DNA from: an uncultured Clostridia bacterium
GTDB lineage: Bacteria; Bacillota; Clostridia; Oscillospirales; Acutalibacteraceae
Direction of reading: 5' to 3'
DNA: 14,141 nucleotides
Assembly: GCA_947629295.1 (NCBI GenBank)
Contig: CANRDH010000025.1
Span: 1 to 14,141, forward strand
Shown here: piece by piece, positions 6,417 to 14,039 of the stretch
How the letters are laid out: each line of letters begins with the position of its first letter
Position numbering within the stretch: position 1 is the first letter of the stretch
Translations under genes and position numbers: made by a program
Notes under the pieces: model-generated
The model's input: only the letters and a program-made list of their open reading frames with translations
The model's database searches: none
Told to the model about the DNA's origin: nothing

Positions 6417-9044
6417 ATGAAATGGACAGGACTTAATGAGTTAAGAGAAAAATATCTTTCCTTTTTTGAATCAAAGGGACATCTGAGGCTTCCGAGCTTT
6501 CCACTTATCCCCCGTGACGATAAGAGCCTCCTGCTTATCAATTCAGGTATGGCTCCCATGAAAAAGTATTTTACAGGCGAGGTAACACCCCCGCGCAAGA
6601 GAGTTACCACATGTCAGAAATGTATTCGTACCCCGGATATTGAAAGAGTCGGAATAACGGCACGCCACGGAACATTTTTTGAAATGCTCGGCAACTTCTC
6701 TTTCGGAGATTATTTTAAGCACGAGGCTACAAAATGGGCATGGGAATTTTGCACCGATGTATTGGATCTTCCCGTTGATAAGATATGGGTATCAATATAT
6801 GAAAATGATGATGAAGCTTTCAGAATATGGACCGAGGAGGTCGGAGTTTCTCCCGAGCGTATAGTGCGTCTTGGTAAAGAGGATAATTTCTGGGAGCATG
6901 GCGAGGGTCCCTGCGGTCCGTGTTCAGAGCTTTATTTTGACAGAGGAGAAAAATACGGCTGCGGCAAACCAACCTGCGGGGTCGGCTGTGACTGCGACAG
7001 ATATGTTGAATTCTGGAATAACGTATTTACTCAGTTCGACAATGACGGCAAGGGAAATTATACACCGCTTGACCACCCGAATATTGATACGGGAATGGGT
7101 CTTGAAAGACTTGCCTGCATTATGCAGGGTGTTGACAATCTTTTCCTTGTTGATACCGTACAGAATATAATGAGGAAGATAACCGAGCTTGTAGGTGCAA
7201 AATACGGTGATGACGAAAAAACAGATATTTCACTGCGTGTTATAACCGACCATATAAGAAGTGTTACATTTATGATTGGTGACGGAGTTATGCCCTCCAA
7301 TGAAGGCAGAGGCTATGTACTCCGCAGACTTCTCAGGAGAGCGGCACGTCACGGCAGACTTCTCGGTGTGAGCGAACCCTTCCTCTATAAAGTTGTTGAT
7401 ACGGTGATTGCAGAAAATCCCGCATACCCCGAGCTTTCGGAGAAGCGTGAAATTATAGTTAAGGTAATAAAAACTGAGGAAGAATCCTTCTGCCGAACAC
7501 TTGATCAAGGCTTTGCTCTCCTTAATGACATAATAGAAAAATCCGAAGTGAACAGAATTTCGGGCGAAGATGCATTCAAGCTTAACGATACATTCGGCTT
7601 CCCCATAGATTTGATTAAGGAAATTGCGGCAGAAAAAGGAATGATAGTTGATCTTGAGGGGTATGAAAAACTTCTTAAGGAACAGAAAGCACGTGCAAAG
7701 GCAGCAAGGAAAAATGCGGGAGCCGAGGCATGGCTCAGTGATACCGTTGATTTCGGCAATATAGAAAAAACCGAATTTCTCGGTTATACACGGCTAAGCT
7801 CGGAGGCAAAAATTCTTGCCATTGTCAAGGACGGAGAGAAGGTTGAATTCGGCGGCACTGGTGATGATGTTGTCATTGTGCTTGATAAGACTCCCTTCTA
7901 TGCTGAAAGCGGCGGACAGGTCGGCGATATAGGTTCGCTTACCACTGAGAACTCGCTCGTTAAGGTCGCAGATACCGTTAAGGACAATAACGGTATATAT
8001 ATGCATCGATGTGAAATATCCGAAGGTACTATTGAAGTCGGAGATACTGTAAATGCTCAGGTTGATGAAACTACAAGATACAGCATTATGCGTAACCACA
8101 CGGCGGCACATCTTCTCCAGGCTGCACTCCGTCAGGTTCTCGGAACTCATGTTGAGCAAGCAGGTCAGCTTGTTACAGCCGATAAGCTTCGTTTTGACTT
8201 TACACATTTTTCAGCTGTAACGCCGGAGGAACTTAAAAAAGTTGAAAATCTTGTAAATGAGCAGATTTTCAAGGGAATTGATGTAGTAACAAAGGAAATG
8301 CCCGTAGACGAGGCAAAAAAGCTTGGAGCAATGGCACTGTTCGGAGAAAAATACGGTGATATTGTACGTGTTGTTATGGTTGACGAATTTTCAAAGGAAT
8401 TCTGCGGAGGTACACATATAGAAAACACCGCAAAAATCGGGCTTTTCCGCATACTTGGAGAAAATTCCGTGGCGGCAGGTGTAAGAAGAATTGAAGCAGT
8501 CACCGGCAAGGGTGTTCTTTCTGTTCTTAATGAAATTACGGATATCATAACAAAATCCATGAAGCTTTTCAGGGCAACCGCTATGTCAAATTTTGTCGCA
8601 GCAAGCGAAAAGGTAATGGAGGAAATGAAGTCTAAAGACAGAGAGATTGCTGTACTGACATCCAAGCTTTCCGCACAGGGAGTAGAAAATATGCTTTCTT
8701 CCGCAGCAGAGAAAAACGGTGTTCGTATAGCTGCCGCAAAATTCCCTAATACTAATACGGCAACACTTAAGAACATGACTGACAGTCTGCTTGATACCGC
8801 TCCTGATTGTATTGCGGTAATGTTCGGTATTGACGATGGAAAGGCAAATATTTCCGTTGCAGTAGGTAAAAAAGCTCAGACTAAAGGCTGTCATGCCGGT
8901 AAGATTGTAAAGGCCGTAGCCGAGCTTGTAGGAGGTAAGGGCGGCGGCAAGCCCGAACGTGCTATGGCAGGCGTCGGAGATATTTCTAAAATTGATTCCG
9001 CACTCGGAAAAATTGAAGAAATAGTTCTTGAATATATCAATTAA
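6417..9044 (+). CDS. alaS: Alanyl-tRNA synthetase
   Basis: The 875-residue cytoplasmic enzyme charges tRNA-Ala with alanine and clears mischarged Ser and Gly. The class II aminoacylation domain spans about 1-240, with RHGTFFEMLGNFSFGDYF (83-100) and motif 3 DTGMGLER (224-231). The editing domain carries the zinc-site residues HTAAH (His561, His565) and CGGTH (Cys663, His667). A C-terminal C-Ala domain ends in the glycine-rich GGKGGGKPERAMAG (839-852). A Cys-rich insertion at 181-193 (GCGKPTCGVGCDC) lies in the catalytic domain. Length is full for the family. ATG at 6417 has AAGGTG seven bases upstream. Expression is controlled by the T-box leader directly before it, and the gene ends at a strong hairpin terminator, so it is probably transcribed alone. 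Confidence 0.98.
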   Translation: MKWTGLNELREKYLSFFESKGHLRLPSFPLIPRDDKSLLLINSGMAPMKKYFTGEVTPPRKRVTTCQKCIRTPDIERVGITARHGTFFEMLGNFSFGDYFKHEATKWAWEFCTDVLDLPVDKIWVSIYENDDEAFRIWTEEVGVSPERIVRLGKEDNFWEHGEGPCGPCSELYFDRGEKYGCGKPTCGVGCDCDRYVEFWNNVFTQFDNDGKGNYTPLDHPNIDTGMGLERLACIMQGVDNLFLVDTVQNIMRKITELVGAKYGDDEKTDISLRVITDHIRSVTFMIGDGVMPSNEGRGYVLRRLLRRAARHGRLLGVSEPFLYKVVDTVIAENPAYPELSEKREIIVKVIKTEEESFCRTLDQGFALLNDIIEKSEVNRISGEDAFKLNDTFGFPIDLIKEIAAEKGMIVDLEGYEKLLKEQKARAKAARKNAGAEAWLSDTVDFGNIEKTEFLGYTRLSSEAKILAIVKDGEKVEFGGTGDDVVIVLDKTPFYAESGGQVGDIGSLTTENSLVKVADTVKDNNGIYMHRCEISEGTIEVGDTVNAQVDETTRYSIMRNHTAAHLLQAALRQVLGTHVEQAGQLVTADKLRFDFTHFSAVTPEELKKVENLVNEQIFKGIDVVTKEMPVDEAKKLGAMALFGEKYGDIVRVVMVDEFSKEFCGGTHIENTAKIGLFRILGENSVAAGVRRIEAVTGKGVLSVLNEITDIITKSMKLFRATAMSNFVAASEKVMEEMKSKDREIAVLTSKLSAQGVENMLSSAAEKNGVRIAAAKFPNTNTATLKNMTDSLLDTAPDCIAVMFGIDDGKANISVAVGKKAQTKGCHAGKIVKAVAELVGGKGGGKPERAMAGVGDISKIDSALGKIEEIVLEYIN

Positions 9045-9053
9045 CCTAAAAAT

Positions 9054-9096
9054 AAAATCAAGCAGTCAAAATTACACATGACTGCTTGATTTTTTT
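9054..9096. terminator. Bidirectional terminator between alaS and the zinc-ribbon gene
   Basis: A perfect 15-bp stem (9054-9068 with 9079-9093) has a ten-base loop and ends in a T run through 9096. The opposite flank is A-rich, so the hairpin can also terminate the convergent minus-strand gene that ends at 9137. Confidence 0.92.
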
Positions 9097-9136
9097 AAGT
9101 ATTAATTAATGAAATATTGATTTGTATTTAATATTA

Positions 9137-10882
9137 TTATACTGCTTCATCTAACAAGGGCAACGTATCTTCACGGTAACCGTCATTATTGTCATAATAG
9201 TCATCATAATTATAATAATCGTAAGACGGTTGATAGGTTGAAGCGGTTAAGCTTTCAAATTCCTCTTTGGTTATATCAAACAGATTCTTCTCAGCATTAA
9301 TCGTATTCATTTTAGGCTCAGAGGAGATTTCAATTTTCATTGAAATAGTATTATTGGATTTAACACCATATGATGAATCAACAGGAACATCAAAAATGAG
9401 CGTCATAGTATTGTCCTTTACCTCAGCGTCACATGAGTACGATTGTCCTCCTGCTGTTAGTGTGAGCTTATTATTAGCGTCATCATAATCAAGTCTTGCA
9501 ATCTCCTGATTTTGAAGTGAGCCACCCATATTGGAGCTTGTGCTGAGAATATAAGATGTAACATCGCCACTTACCTCTTTATGCAGCGAAGCACCAACGC
9601 TGAACATTCCGTTAGAAACGGTAAAGTTGATGTTCATATAGGGATCTCTTGAAAACTCAAGTGTCAACTGCATATTTGAGGATTGAGAGCTCGAGCTTGT
9701 ATTATTCAGACCAAACTCAAGCTTAGCAATCTCTTTATTATCTTTTCTCATATAGTTTTTTACTACAATCATAACACTTTTCGCTTCACTCGATCCGGTA
9801 AATTCGGAAATAAGATTATCAAAGTATTCTTCAACATTTTTGATATATTCATCACTGTTTTCTATCTTATCCTCATTATTTGTCAAATAAGTAACTATCT
9901 CCTCTTTTACATCCTTAAGAACTGCGAGTATTGAATCATAACCAAAGGTGTATGTAACAATGTCAACGGAAACACTGTTACCGTTTACTGTTGTAGCACC
10001 CTCTTCAACTGTAACCTTGCAATCCTGCTCAATCTTTTTCAAAAGATTATCATAGAATTCGTTGATTTCATTATTTGAATCATTATTGCTTGAAAGCTTA
10101 TGGTAAATATTCTCAAACTGTGTCAGAAAATCATTGAATTGTTCTTGATCTATATTCAGAACATTATCTCTGTTTGGTGAAAAAATAGAATTTCCGGCCT
10201 GCTCCCTGATTTTACCTGAGTCAATATAATACTTACCCTGTTTACCGTTCACGTCAAAATTCATGTCAATTCTGTTTATATCCGTGTAAATCTCAAATAA
10301 TGTATCACCTACCGGATTTGAAAACTGAGACGGCGCATTTTTACCACTCATCATAAAGTAATACTTATTTTCAGGGATATTATAAGAGAACTGCACATCT
10401 GATGATATTTGCTGACCATCGTTACCTCCATTACCCTTCTGTTCAGCCGTAAACTTTACGCTTCCCTGATTCTCCAAGTCTTTAAGTATGGCAAAAAGAT
10501 CATTTTCGTCAGAATTGGAATTATTAAAGAATGTTTGATATGAACTAAAAACATACTTTGTCGGATTGTTCACCAGATAATCCCTTTCCATTCTGTTTCT
10601 TATAAAGAAGAATGCGGCAACTCCCAATAAAGCTACCAGAAGTGCAATCACACCAATAATAATTCCTTTTTTTGCACCCGATGCCCCTTTGCTTTTAACA
10701 GCAACGGATGAGTCTGAGGGAATTTGAGGTATAAAATCATTATAACTCACCCCCTGAAAATTCTGTGAGTACAAATTATTATCAGTATTCCGATTAACTA
10801 TACTTTCGTCCAGCCTGCAGCCGCAGGATAAACAGAACTTATATCCTTCGCCACACTCTTTTCCACATTGAGGACACAACAT
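9137..10882 (-). CDS. Zinc-ribbon, single-pass membrane protein of unknown function
   Basis: I do not recognise the family. The 581-residue protein starts with a zinc ribbon (Cys3, 6, 17, 20 in MLCPQCGKECGEGYKFCLSC), then a polar Ser/Asn linker (about 25-70), one hydrophobic span at about 73-94 and roughly 485 residues that should lie outside the cell. That outer part is rich in Asn, Ser, Asp and beta-prone segments; the last 32 residues form an acidic Tyr/Asp/Asn tail (YDYYNYDDYYDNND). The layout recalls cytoplasmic-zinc-ribbon, one-span envelope proteins such as TcaA, but I see no sequence match. The frame is open to 10936, but ATG at 10882 is chosen because AGGAGTG lies seven bases upstream and the zinc ribbon begins there. 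It stands alone between a possible promoter and the shared terminator. Confidence 0.85.
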   Translation of the reverse strand: MLCPQCGKECGEGYKFCLSCGCRLDESIVNRNTDNNLYSQNFQGVSYNDFIPQIPSDSSVAVKSKGASGAKKGIIIGVIALLVALLGVAAFFFIRNRMERDYLVNNPTKYVFSSYQTFFNNSNSDENDLFAILKDLENQGSVKFTAEQKGNGGNDGQQISSDVQFSYNIPENKYYFMMSGKNAPSQFSNPVGDTLFEIYTDINRIDMNFDVNGKQGKYYIDSGKIREQAGNSIFSPNRDNVLNIDQEQFNDFLTQFENIYHKLSSNNDSNNEINEFYDNLLKKIEQDCKVTVEEGATTVNGNSVSVDIVTYTFGYDSILAVLKDVKEEIVTYLTNNEDKIENSDEYIKNVEEYFDNLISEFTGSSEAKSVMIVVKNYMRKDNKEIAKLEFGLNNTSSSSQSSNMQLTLEFSRDPYMNINFTVSNGMFSVGASLHKEVSGDVTSYILSTSSNMGGSLQNQEIARLDYDDANNKLTLTAGGQSYSCDAEVKDNTMTLIFDVPVDSSYGVKSNNTISMKIEISSEPKMNTINAEKNLFDITKEEFESLTASTYQPSYDYYNYDDYYDNNDGYREDTLPLLDEAV

Positions 10883-10887
10883 AATAT

Positions 10888-10894
10888 CACTCCT
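10888..10894 (-). promoter_or_regulatory. Ribosome binding site fixing the zinc-ribbon protein start
   Basis: AGGAGTG on the minus strand lies a normal distance before ATG 10882. The 18 extra codons up to 10936 would place coding sequence over this site and the leader. Confidence 0.75.
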
Positions 10895-10935
10895 AAATTT
10901 TAAATTTGACATATGTGCAATATATGCTTGAATCA

Positions 10936-10966
10936 ATTATAAACCAAAAAAACAAATATTTGTTAA
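10936..10966 (-). promoter_or_regulatory. Possible promoter of the zinc-ribbon gene
   Basis: A perfect TATAAT (10936-10941) is preceded by TTAACA (10961-10966) at 19 bases, longer than ideal. Transcription would start near 10929 and give a leader of about 47 bases. Confidence 0.42.
10951..10964. repeat. 14-bp perfect palindrome by the zinc-ribbon promoter
   Basis: AACAAATATTTGTT reads the same on both strands and overlaps the proposed -35 element. It could be an operator, but the surrounding DNA is very AT-rich, so chance is a real alternative. Confidence 0.3.
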
Positions 10967-11084
10967 TAATAAATAAAGTTTTTAATTTTTGTATATATTT
11001 ACAAAAACAGAGCATTTATTTTGATGAAATTATCTATTTATTATTACTGTTTTTCAAATAGTAATACGCAAAACGGAAATTATC
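10967..11084. other. AT-rich spacer between the metallo-beta-lactamase and zinc-ribbon genes
   Basis: No gene is seen here. TATTACT (11043 region) and AGTAATA (11059 region) can form a weak AT-only hairpin without a T tract, so I do not call a terminator for the upstream gene. Confidence 0.4.
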
Positions 11085-12062
11085 TCAATAATTCTTTTCC
11101 TTAAACACTTCTATGTTTTTTCCATCGGAAGCAATTATAACAGAGCCGTCAACGTCTGTACGGAAAAGTCGGATGTTTCTGTCGGTTATTCTCTCAACAG
11201 TATGCGTGTCCGGAAGGTATTTATTATCAGTACCGACGGAAATTACGGCATATTCCGGGGAAACAGCGTCAAGAAATTCTTTAGTTGTAGCTGTTTTGCT
11301 TCCGTGATGTGAAACCTTAAGAATATCGGCTGATATATCAAAATTATTTTCAAGAAGCATATTCTCGGCCGCTTCGCCGGCATCTCCGGTAAAAAGCAGT
11401 GAAATATCCCTATATGTTATTTTTACAACAAGTGAATTATCGTTATCCTCCGTATATTTCATGTTTGGAGATAAAACATCTACCGACAGATCTCCGATTG
11501 TATATCTTCCTGTTTCCGGACTTGTAATTTTAATATTTTTATCTTTTACGGTATTATTAAAAATTTTTTCATCCTCGGTCTGTTCTTCATCCTTCTTCAT
11601 GTCATATTCACTGAACCATAACTCACCTATTTCGTATTTATCGGCAATATGGGTAAAATCTCCGATATGGTCGCTATCACCGTGTGTTGCTATGAACAAA
11701 TCAATATCGTCAATACCGAAATGCTGTAAATATTCCGACGAAGTGCCTCTTAATGTATATTCGCCGCAGTCAATCATTATGTCGGTACTATCAGTGTGGA
11801 TAAGGATTGCATCACCGTTCCCGACATCGATAAAATGTACGGAAAACGCATAATCATCAGCATTTGAAGAAAATTCTGACATTCCGACAAAACCATATAA
11901 ACTCTTGCTTGCATCGTTATATGCACCCGATATATACAGCAAATATATGGCAATTATTAAAAACACAGACATCACAGATATCAAATATAATATGAGCTGT
12001 CTGTATTTTTTACGAACCTTAAAACGATCCCAAGGGTTCAGATATTTATATTTTTTCTTCAT
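11085..12062 (-). CDS. Membrane-anchored ComEC-like metallo-beta-lactamase-fold protein
   Basis: The 325-residue protein has a basic N-terminus, one membrane span (about 22-45) and a metallo-beta-lactamase domain (about 72-315) that should face outside by the positive-inside rule. Motifs are HFIDVGNGDAILI (76-88), the metal motif THGDSDHIGD (126-135), FTGDAG (224-229) and KVSHHGS (249-255). This HxDxDH form resembles the C-terminal domain of the competence protein ComEC/Rec2, but the channel domain is absent, so this is not ComEC itself. Such standalone proteins are usually listed as ComEC/Rec2-related; a nuclease or phosphodiesterase activity is plausible but unproven. The start overlaps the preceding CBS-domain gene by 17 bases and has no clear Shine-Dalgarno, suggesting translational coupling. 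Confidence 0.88.
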   Translation of the reverse strand: MKKKYKYLNPWDRFKVRKKYRQLILYLISVMSVFLIIAIYLLYISGAYNDASKSLYGFVGMSEFSSNADDYAFSVHFIDVGNGDAILIHTDSTDIMIDCGEYTLRGTSSEYLQHFGIDDIDLFIATHGDSDHIGDFTHIADKYEIGELWFSEYDMKKDEEQTEDEKIFNNTVKDKNIKITSPETGRYTIGDLSVDVLSPNMKYTEDNDNSLVVKITYRDISLLFTGDAGEAAENMLLENNFDISADILKVSHHGSKTATTKEFLDAVSPEYAVISVGTDNKYLPDTHTVERITDRNIRLFRTDVDGSVIIASDGKNIEVFKEKNY

Positions 12063-13323
12063 TTTGTTTCGGTGTATAAATCAAGATTATTGAATTGATA
12101 CGCTGATCCTCGATTTCCTTAACAGTAATTTTAAGGTCCTTATATTCAAATGTGAAATTTTCTTCGGGTATGTCCCCTATCTGCTCAATTACCCAACCAC
12201 CGACGGATTTACTGTCAGATTCAATATATCTGGCATCCTTGTCAATAAGCTCCAACATATCGTCTATGTTCATATCGCCGCTTATTTCAAATTTATTTTC
12301 ATCCAGCTTTTTGAACTTGTGCTCTATTTCCTCGTCCTCATCCCATATATCGCCTACAAGCTGTTCAAGGAGGTCCTCCATTGTCGCTATTCCGAGAGTT
12401 CCTCCGTAATCATCCGTGACAACTGCTATATGAACCTTTTTGTATTTGAAATCAGCAAGCAGAGATGAAAGCTTTTTGCTTCTGTATACAAAATATGCAG
12501 GCTGTATCAATGTTCCTATATCGGGCTCGACGCTTCCGAGCATAGCTTCAAGATAATCACGGGTATGCAATATTCCGACTACATTATCAATATTGTCTTT
12601 ATATACAGGTATTCTTGTATAACGCTCTGCAAGAATAATTTCCTTTATTTTCTCCTTGTCCTCATCAATATCTATGGCTGTCATATCTACCCTCGGAGTA
12701 AGGATATCATAAACTGTTTTATCATCGAAATCGAGTGCAGACTGTACAAGCTCGCTTTCCTGTTCCTCAAGCACACCCTCTTCTTCAATGCTTTCAACTA
12801 TATATTTAAGCTCATCCTCGGTAACACTCGGCTCCTTTTCCTTATCCCTGTTTCTTCCCGCAACCTTGGCAAAAGCATTTTTTATATTCAGAAGAACAAA
12901 ACTAAAAGGCGTCAGGACAGCCATAATAAAGAGCAAAATGGGAGCTGTGGAAATGCAGATACTCTCGTTATTCTCAATGGCAAAATTCTTAGGAATCACC
13001 TCGCCGCAGATAAGCACGACAATAGTTATTACGACTGTGCTTACAATCGTGCCTACGGCATCGCCCAAAAAAGAAACAAACATCAGCGTCGCCAAAGATG
13101 AAGAGGCTATATTAACAATATTGTTTCCCACGAGAATGGTAGAAAGAGCTTTATCATAATTTTCTGTTATATAAAGAGCCTTTGCCGCCTTTTTATTTCC
13201 GTTTTCCGACTTATTCTTAAGCCGTATTTTACTTACTGATGAAAATGCTGTTTCGGTTGCCGAAAAGAATGCAGAACACATAATCAATACTGCTATTATT
13301 GCCGTCATCAGCCATATGTTCAA
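12046..13323 (-). CDS. CNNM/HlyC-CorC family CBS-domain membrane protein
   Basis: The protein (425 residues from the start used here) has the full layout of the family often named hemolysin C/CorC or TlyC: a DUF21/CNNM membrane domain (about 1-155; SAFFSATETAFSSVSK near residue 20, GEVIPKNFA near 110), a CBS pair (about 205-330; LTPRVDMTAID, RYTRIPVYKDNIDNVVGILH, DDYGGTLGIATMEDLLEQLVGDIWDE split across two segments) and a C-terminal CorC_HlyC domain (about 335-420). Relatives such as B. subtilis MpfA are linked to Mg2+ efflux; the haemolysin name is historical. The frame extends to a GTG at 13332, but AGGAG there is too close; it sits eight bases before TTG 13323, which I take as the start. 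It follows the decayed deoxyribosyltransferase gene and overlaps the next gene by 17 bases. Confidence 0.92.
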   Translation of the reverse strand: MNIWLMTAIIAVLIMCSAFFSATETAFSSVSKIRLKNKSENGNKKAAKALYITENYDKALSTILVGNNIVNIASSSLATLMFVSFLGDAVGTIVSTVVITIVVLICGEVIPKNFAIENNESICISTAPILLFIMAVLTPFSFVLLNIKNAFAKVAGRNRDKEKEPSVTEDELKYIVESIEEEGVLEEQESELVQSALDFDDKTVYDILTPRVDMTAIDIDEDKEKIKEIILAERYTRIPVYKDNIDNVVGILHTRDYLEAMLGSVEPDIGTLIQPAYFVYRSKKLSSLLADFKYKKVHIAVVTDDYGGTLGIATMEDLLEQLVGDIWDEDEEIEHKFKKLDENKFEISGDMNIDDMLELIDKDARYIESDSKSVGGWVIEQIGDIPEENFTFEYKDLKITVKEIEDQRINSIILIYTPKQNEEKI

Positions 13324-13328
13324 AAAAA

Positions 13329-13796
13329 TCACTCCTGTATTTTATTATCTTCGTCAAATCTATTCTTTTTATACAATCTTCAAAATTGACCTGTACGATA
13401 CTCGTAGGTACGGAAATCATAAGATTAAAAGGAAAGCCGAAGTCTTCCACCATCATACCCGCGGCATCCGTCTCACCTATCTTTCCCCTGAGTGTGCGGA
13501 TATCCCAAAGGCAGCAAGACAGCTTCTTACCCACAGCATACGCATATCCCAACTCAAATGCTGTCCCACTGTCGGGTTCAATCCCACGAAAGCAATTCAT
13601 ATTTGCTGCTATAATATCTCAGCTTTGTATCATTCGGGTATTTCCCGAAAATATTTCTGCTGCGTTACTGCAATAATTGTCGAGGGGTAATAACCCTTCA
13701 AAGCCATATTTATTACATATTTTTTTATGCTTTGACCTATTTTTCACCTGTATTGGGATAAAATACATAGAAGCCTGCTATGTAAATTTTTTTCAT
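13329..13796 (-). pseudogene. Decayed nucleoside 2-deoxyribosyltransferase
   Basis: Reading the minus strand from ATG 13796 gives MKKIYIAGFYVFYPNTGEK and then TAG (13737-13739). One frame over, the family sequence continues (KICNKYGFEGLLPLDN, then AAEIFSGNTRMIQS), meets an in-frame TGA (13619-13621) and goes on with DIIAANMNCFRG, EPDSGTAFELGYAYAVGKK and MMVEDFGFPFNLMIS. These match nucleoside 2-deoxyribosyltransferases, which swap bases between deoxynucleosides; the DSGTAFELG motif holds the family's nucleophilic Glu. After about CIKRI the frame runs on unusually into the next gene, while another frame gives FDEDNKIQE and a stop at 13329, so a third lesion near 13365 is likely. An intact gene would be about 150-155 codons. 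The consensus promoter upstream survives and now probably serves the downstream genes. Sequencing error is the alternative. Confidence 0.82.
13332..13336 (-). promoter_or_regulatory. Ribosome binding site deciding a TTG start
   Basis: AGGAG on the minus strand abuts GTG 13332 but is eight bases before TTG 13323, which favours TTG as the initiator of the CBS-domain gene. The site also overlaps TGA 13329-13331, the likely ancestral stop of the upstream gene. Confidence 0.6.
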
Positions 13797-13840
13797 ATTA
13801 TCATACTCACTCCGCAATATATCTCAGATAACACATACAA

Positions 13841-13869
13841 ATTATAATGCTTTACGTTAATATTGTCAA
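13841..13869 (-). promoter_or_regulatory. Perfect consensus promoter of the deoxyribosyltransferase-CBS-MBL operon
   Basis: TTGACA (13864-13869) and TATAAT (13841-13846) on the minus strand are both perfect and 17 bases apart; transcription would start near 13834. No terminator is visible between here and the CBS-domain gene, so this is the likely promoter of the whole run. Confidence 0.88.
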
Positions 13870-13922
13870 GAAGCATATATTAAAGGACATAAAAAATGCC
13901 TTATTTATAAATTTTGTATTTT

Positions 13923-13953
13923 TTGTTAAAAAACTTTTTATGTGTAGTATAAT
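13923..13953 (+). promoter_or_regulatory. Possible promoter of the lipoprotein gene
   Basis: TTGTTA (13923-13928) and a perfect TATAAT (13948-13953) are 19 bases apart, a little long. Transcription would start near 13960, about 80 bases before the ATG. Confidence 0.42.
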
Positions 13954-14039
13954 CAAGATTACATTATTTGAAAAATCGGAGTGTTCTATTCCGACCAACA
14001 TAATGTTCTTATCAAAATTAACAGAAAGGGATGTCCGGC

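Noticed and set aside
8165..8776. Long minus-strand open frame of 203 codons inside alaS
   Set aside because: Antisense shadow of alaS with Ser/Thr/Phe-rich composition and no ribosome binding site or family features.
10883..10936. N-terminal extension of the zinc-ribbon protein
   Set aside because: The extra 18 codons overlap a proper AGGAGTG site, and the zinc ribbon begins exactly at ATG 10882.
11040..11065. Possible terminator after the metallo-beta-lactamase gene
   Set aside because: The stem is AT-only and no T tract follows on the minus strand.
12565..13101. Plus-strand open frame of 178 codons inside the CBS-domain gene
   Set aside because: Antisense shadow of a well-supported gene with no recognisable domain.
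13229..13600. A 123-residue stand-alone gene starting at ATG 13600
   Set aside because: It is the 3' part of the broken deoxyribosyltransferase; family sequence continues upstream of its ATG, and its C-terminal part is an out-of-frame read of the CBS-domain gene.
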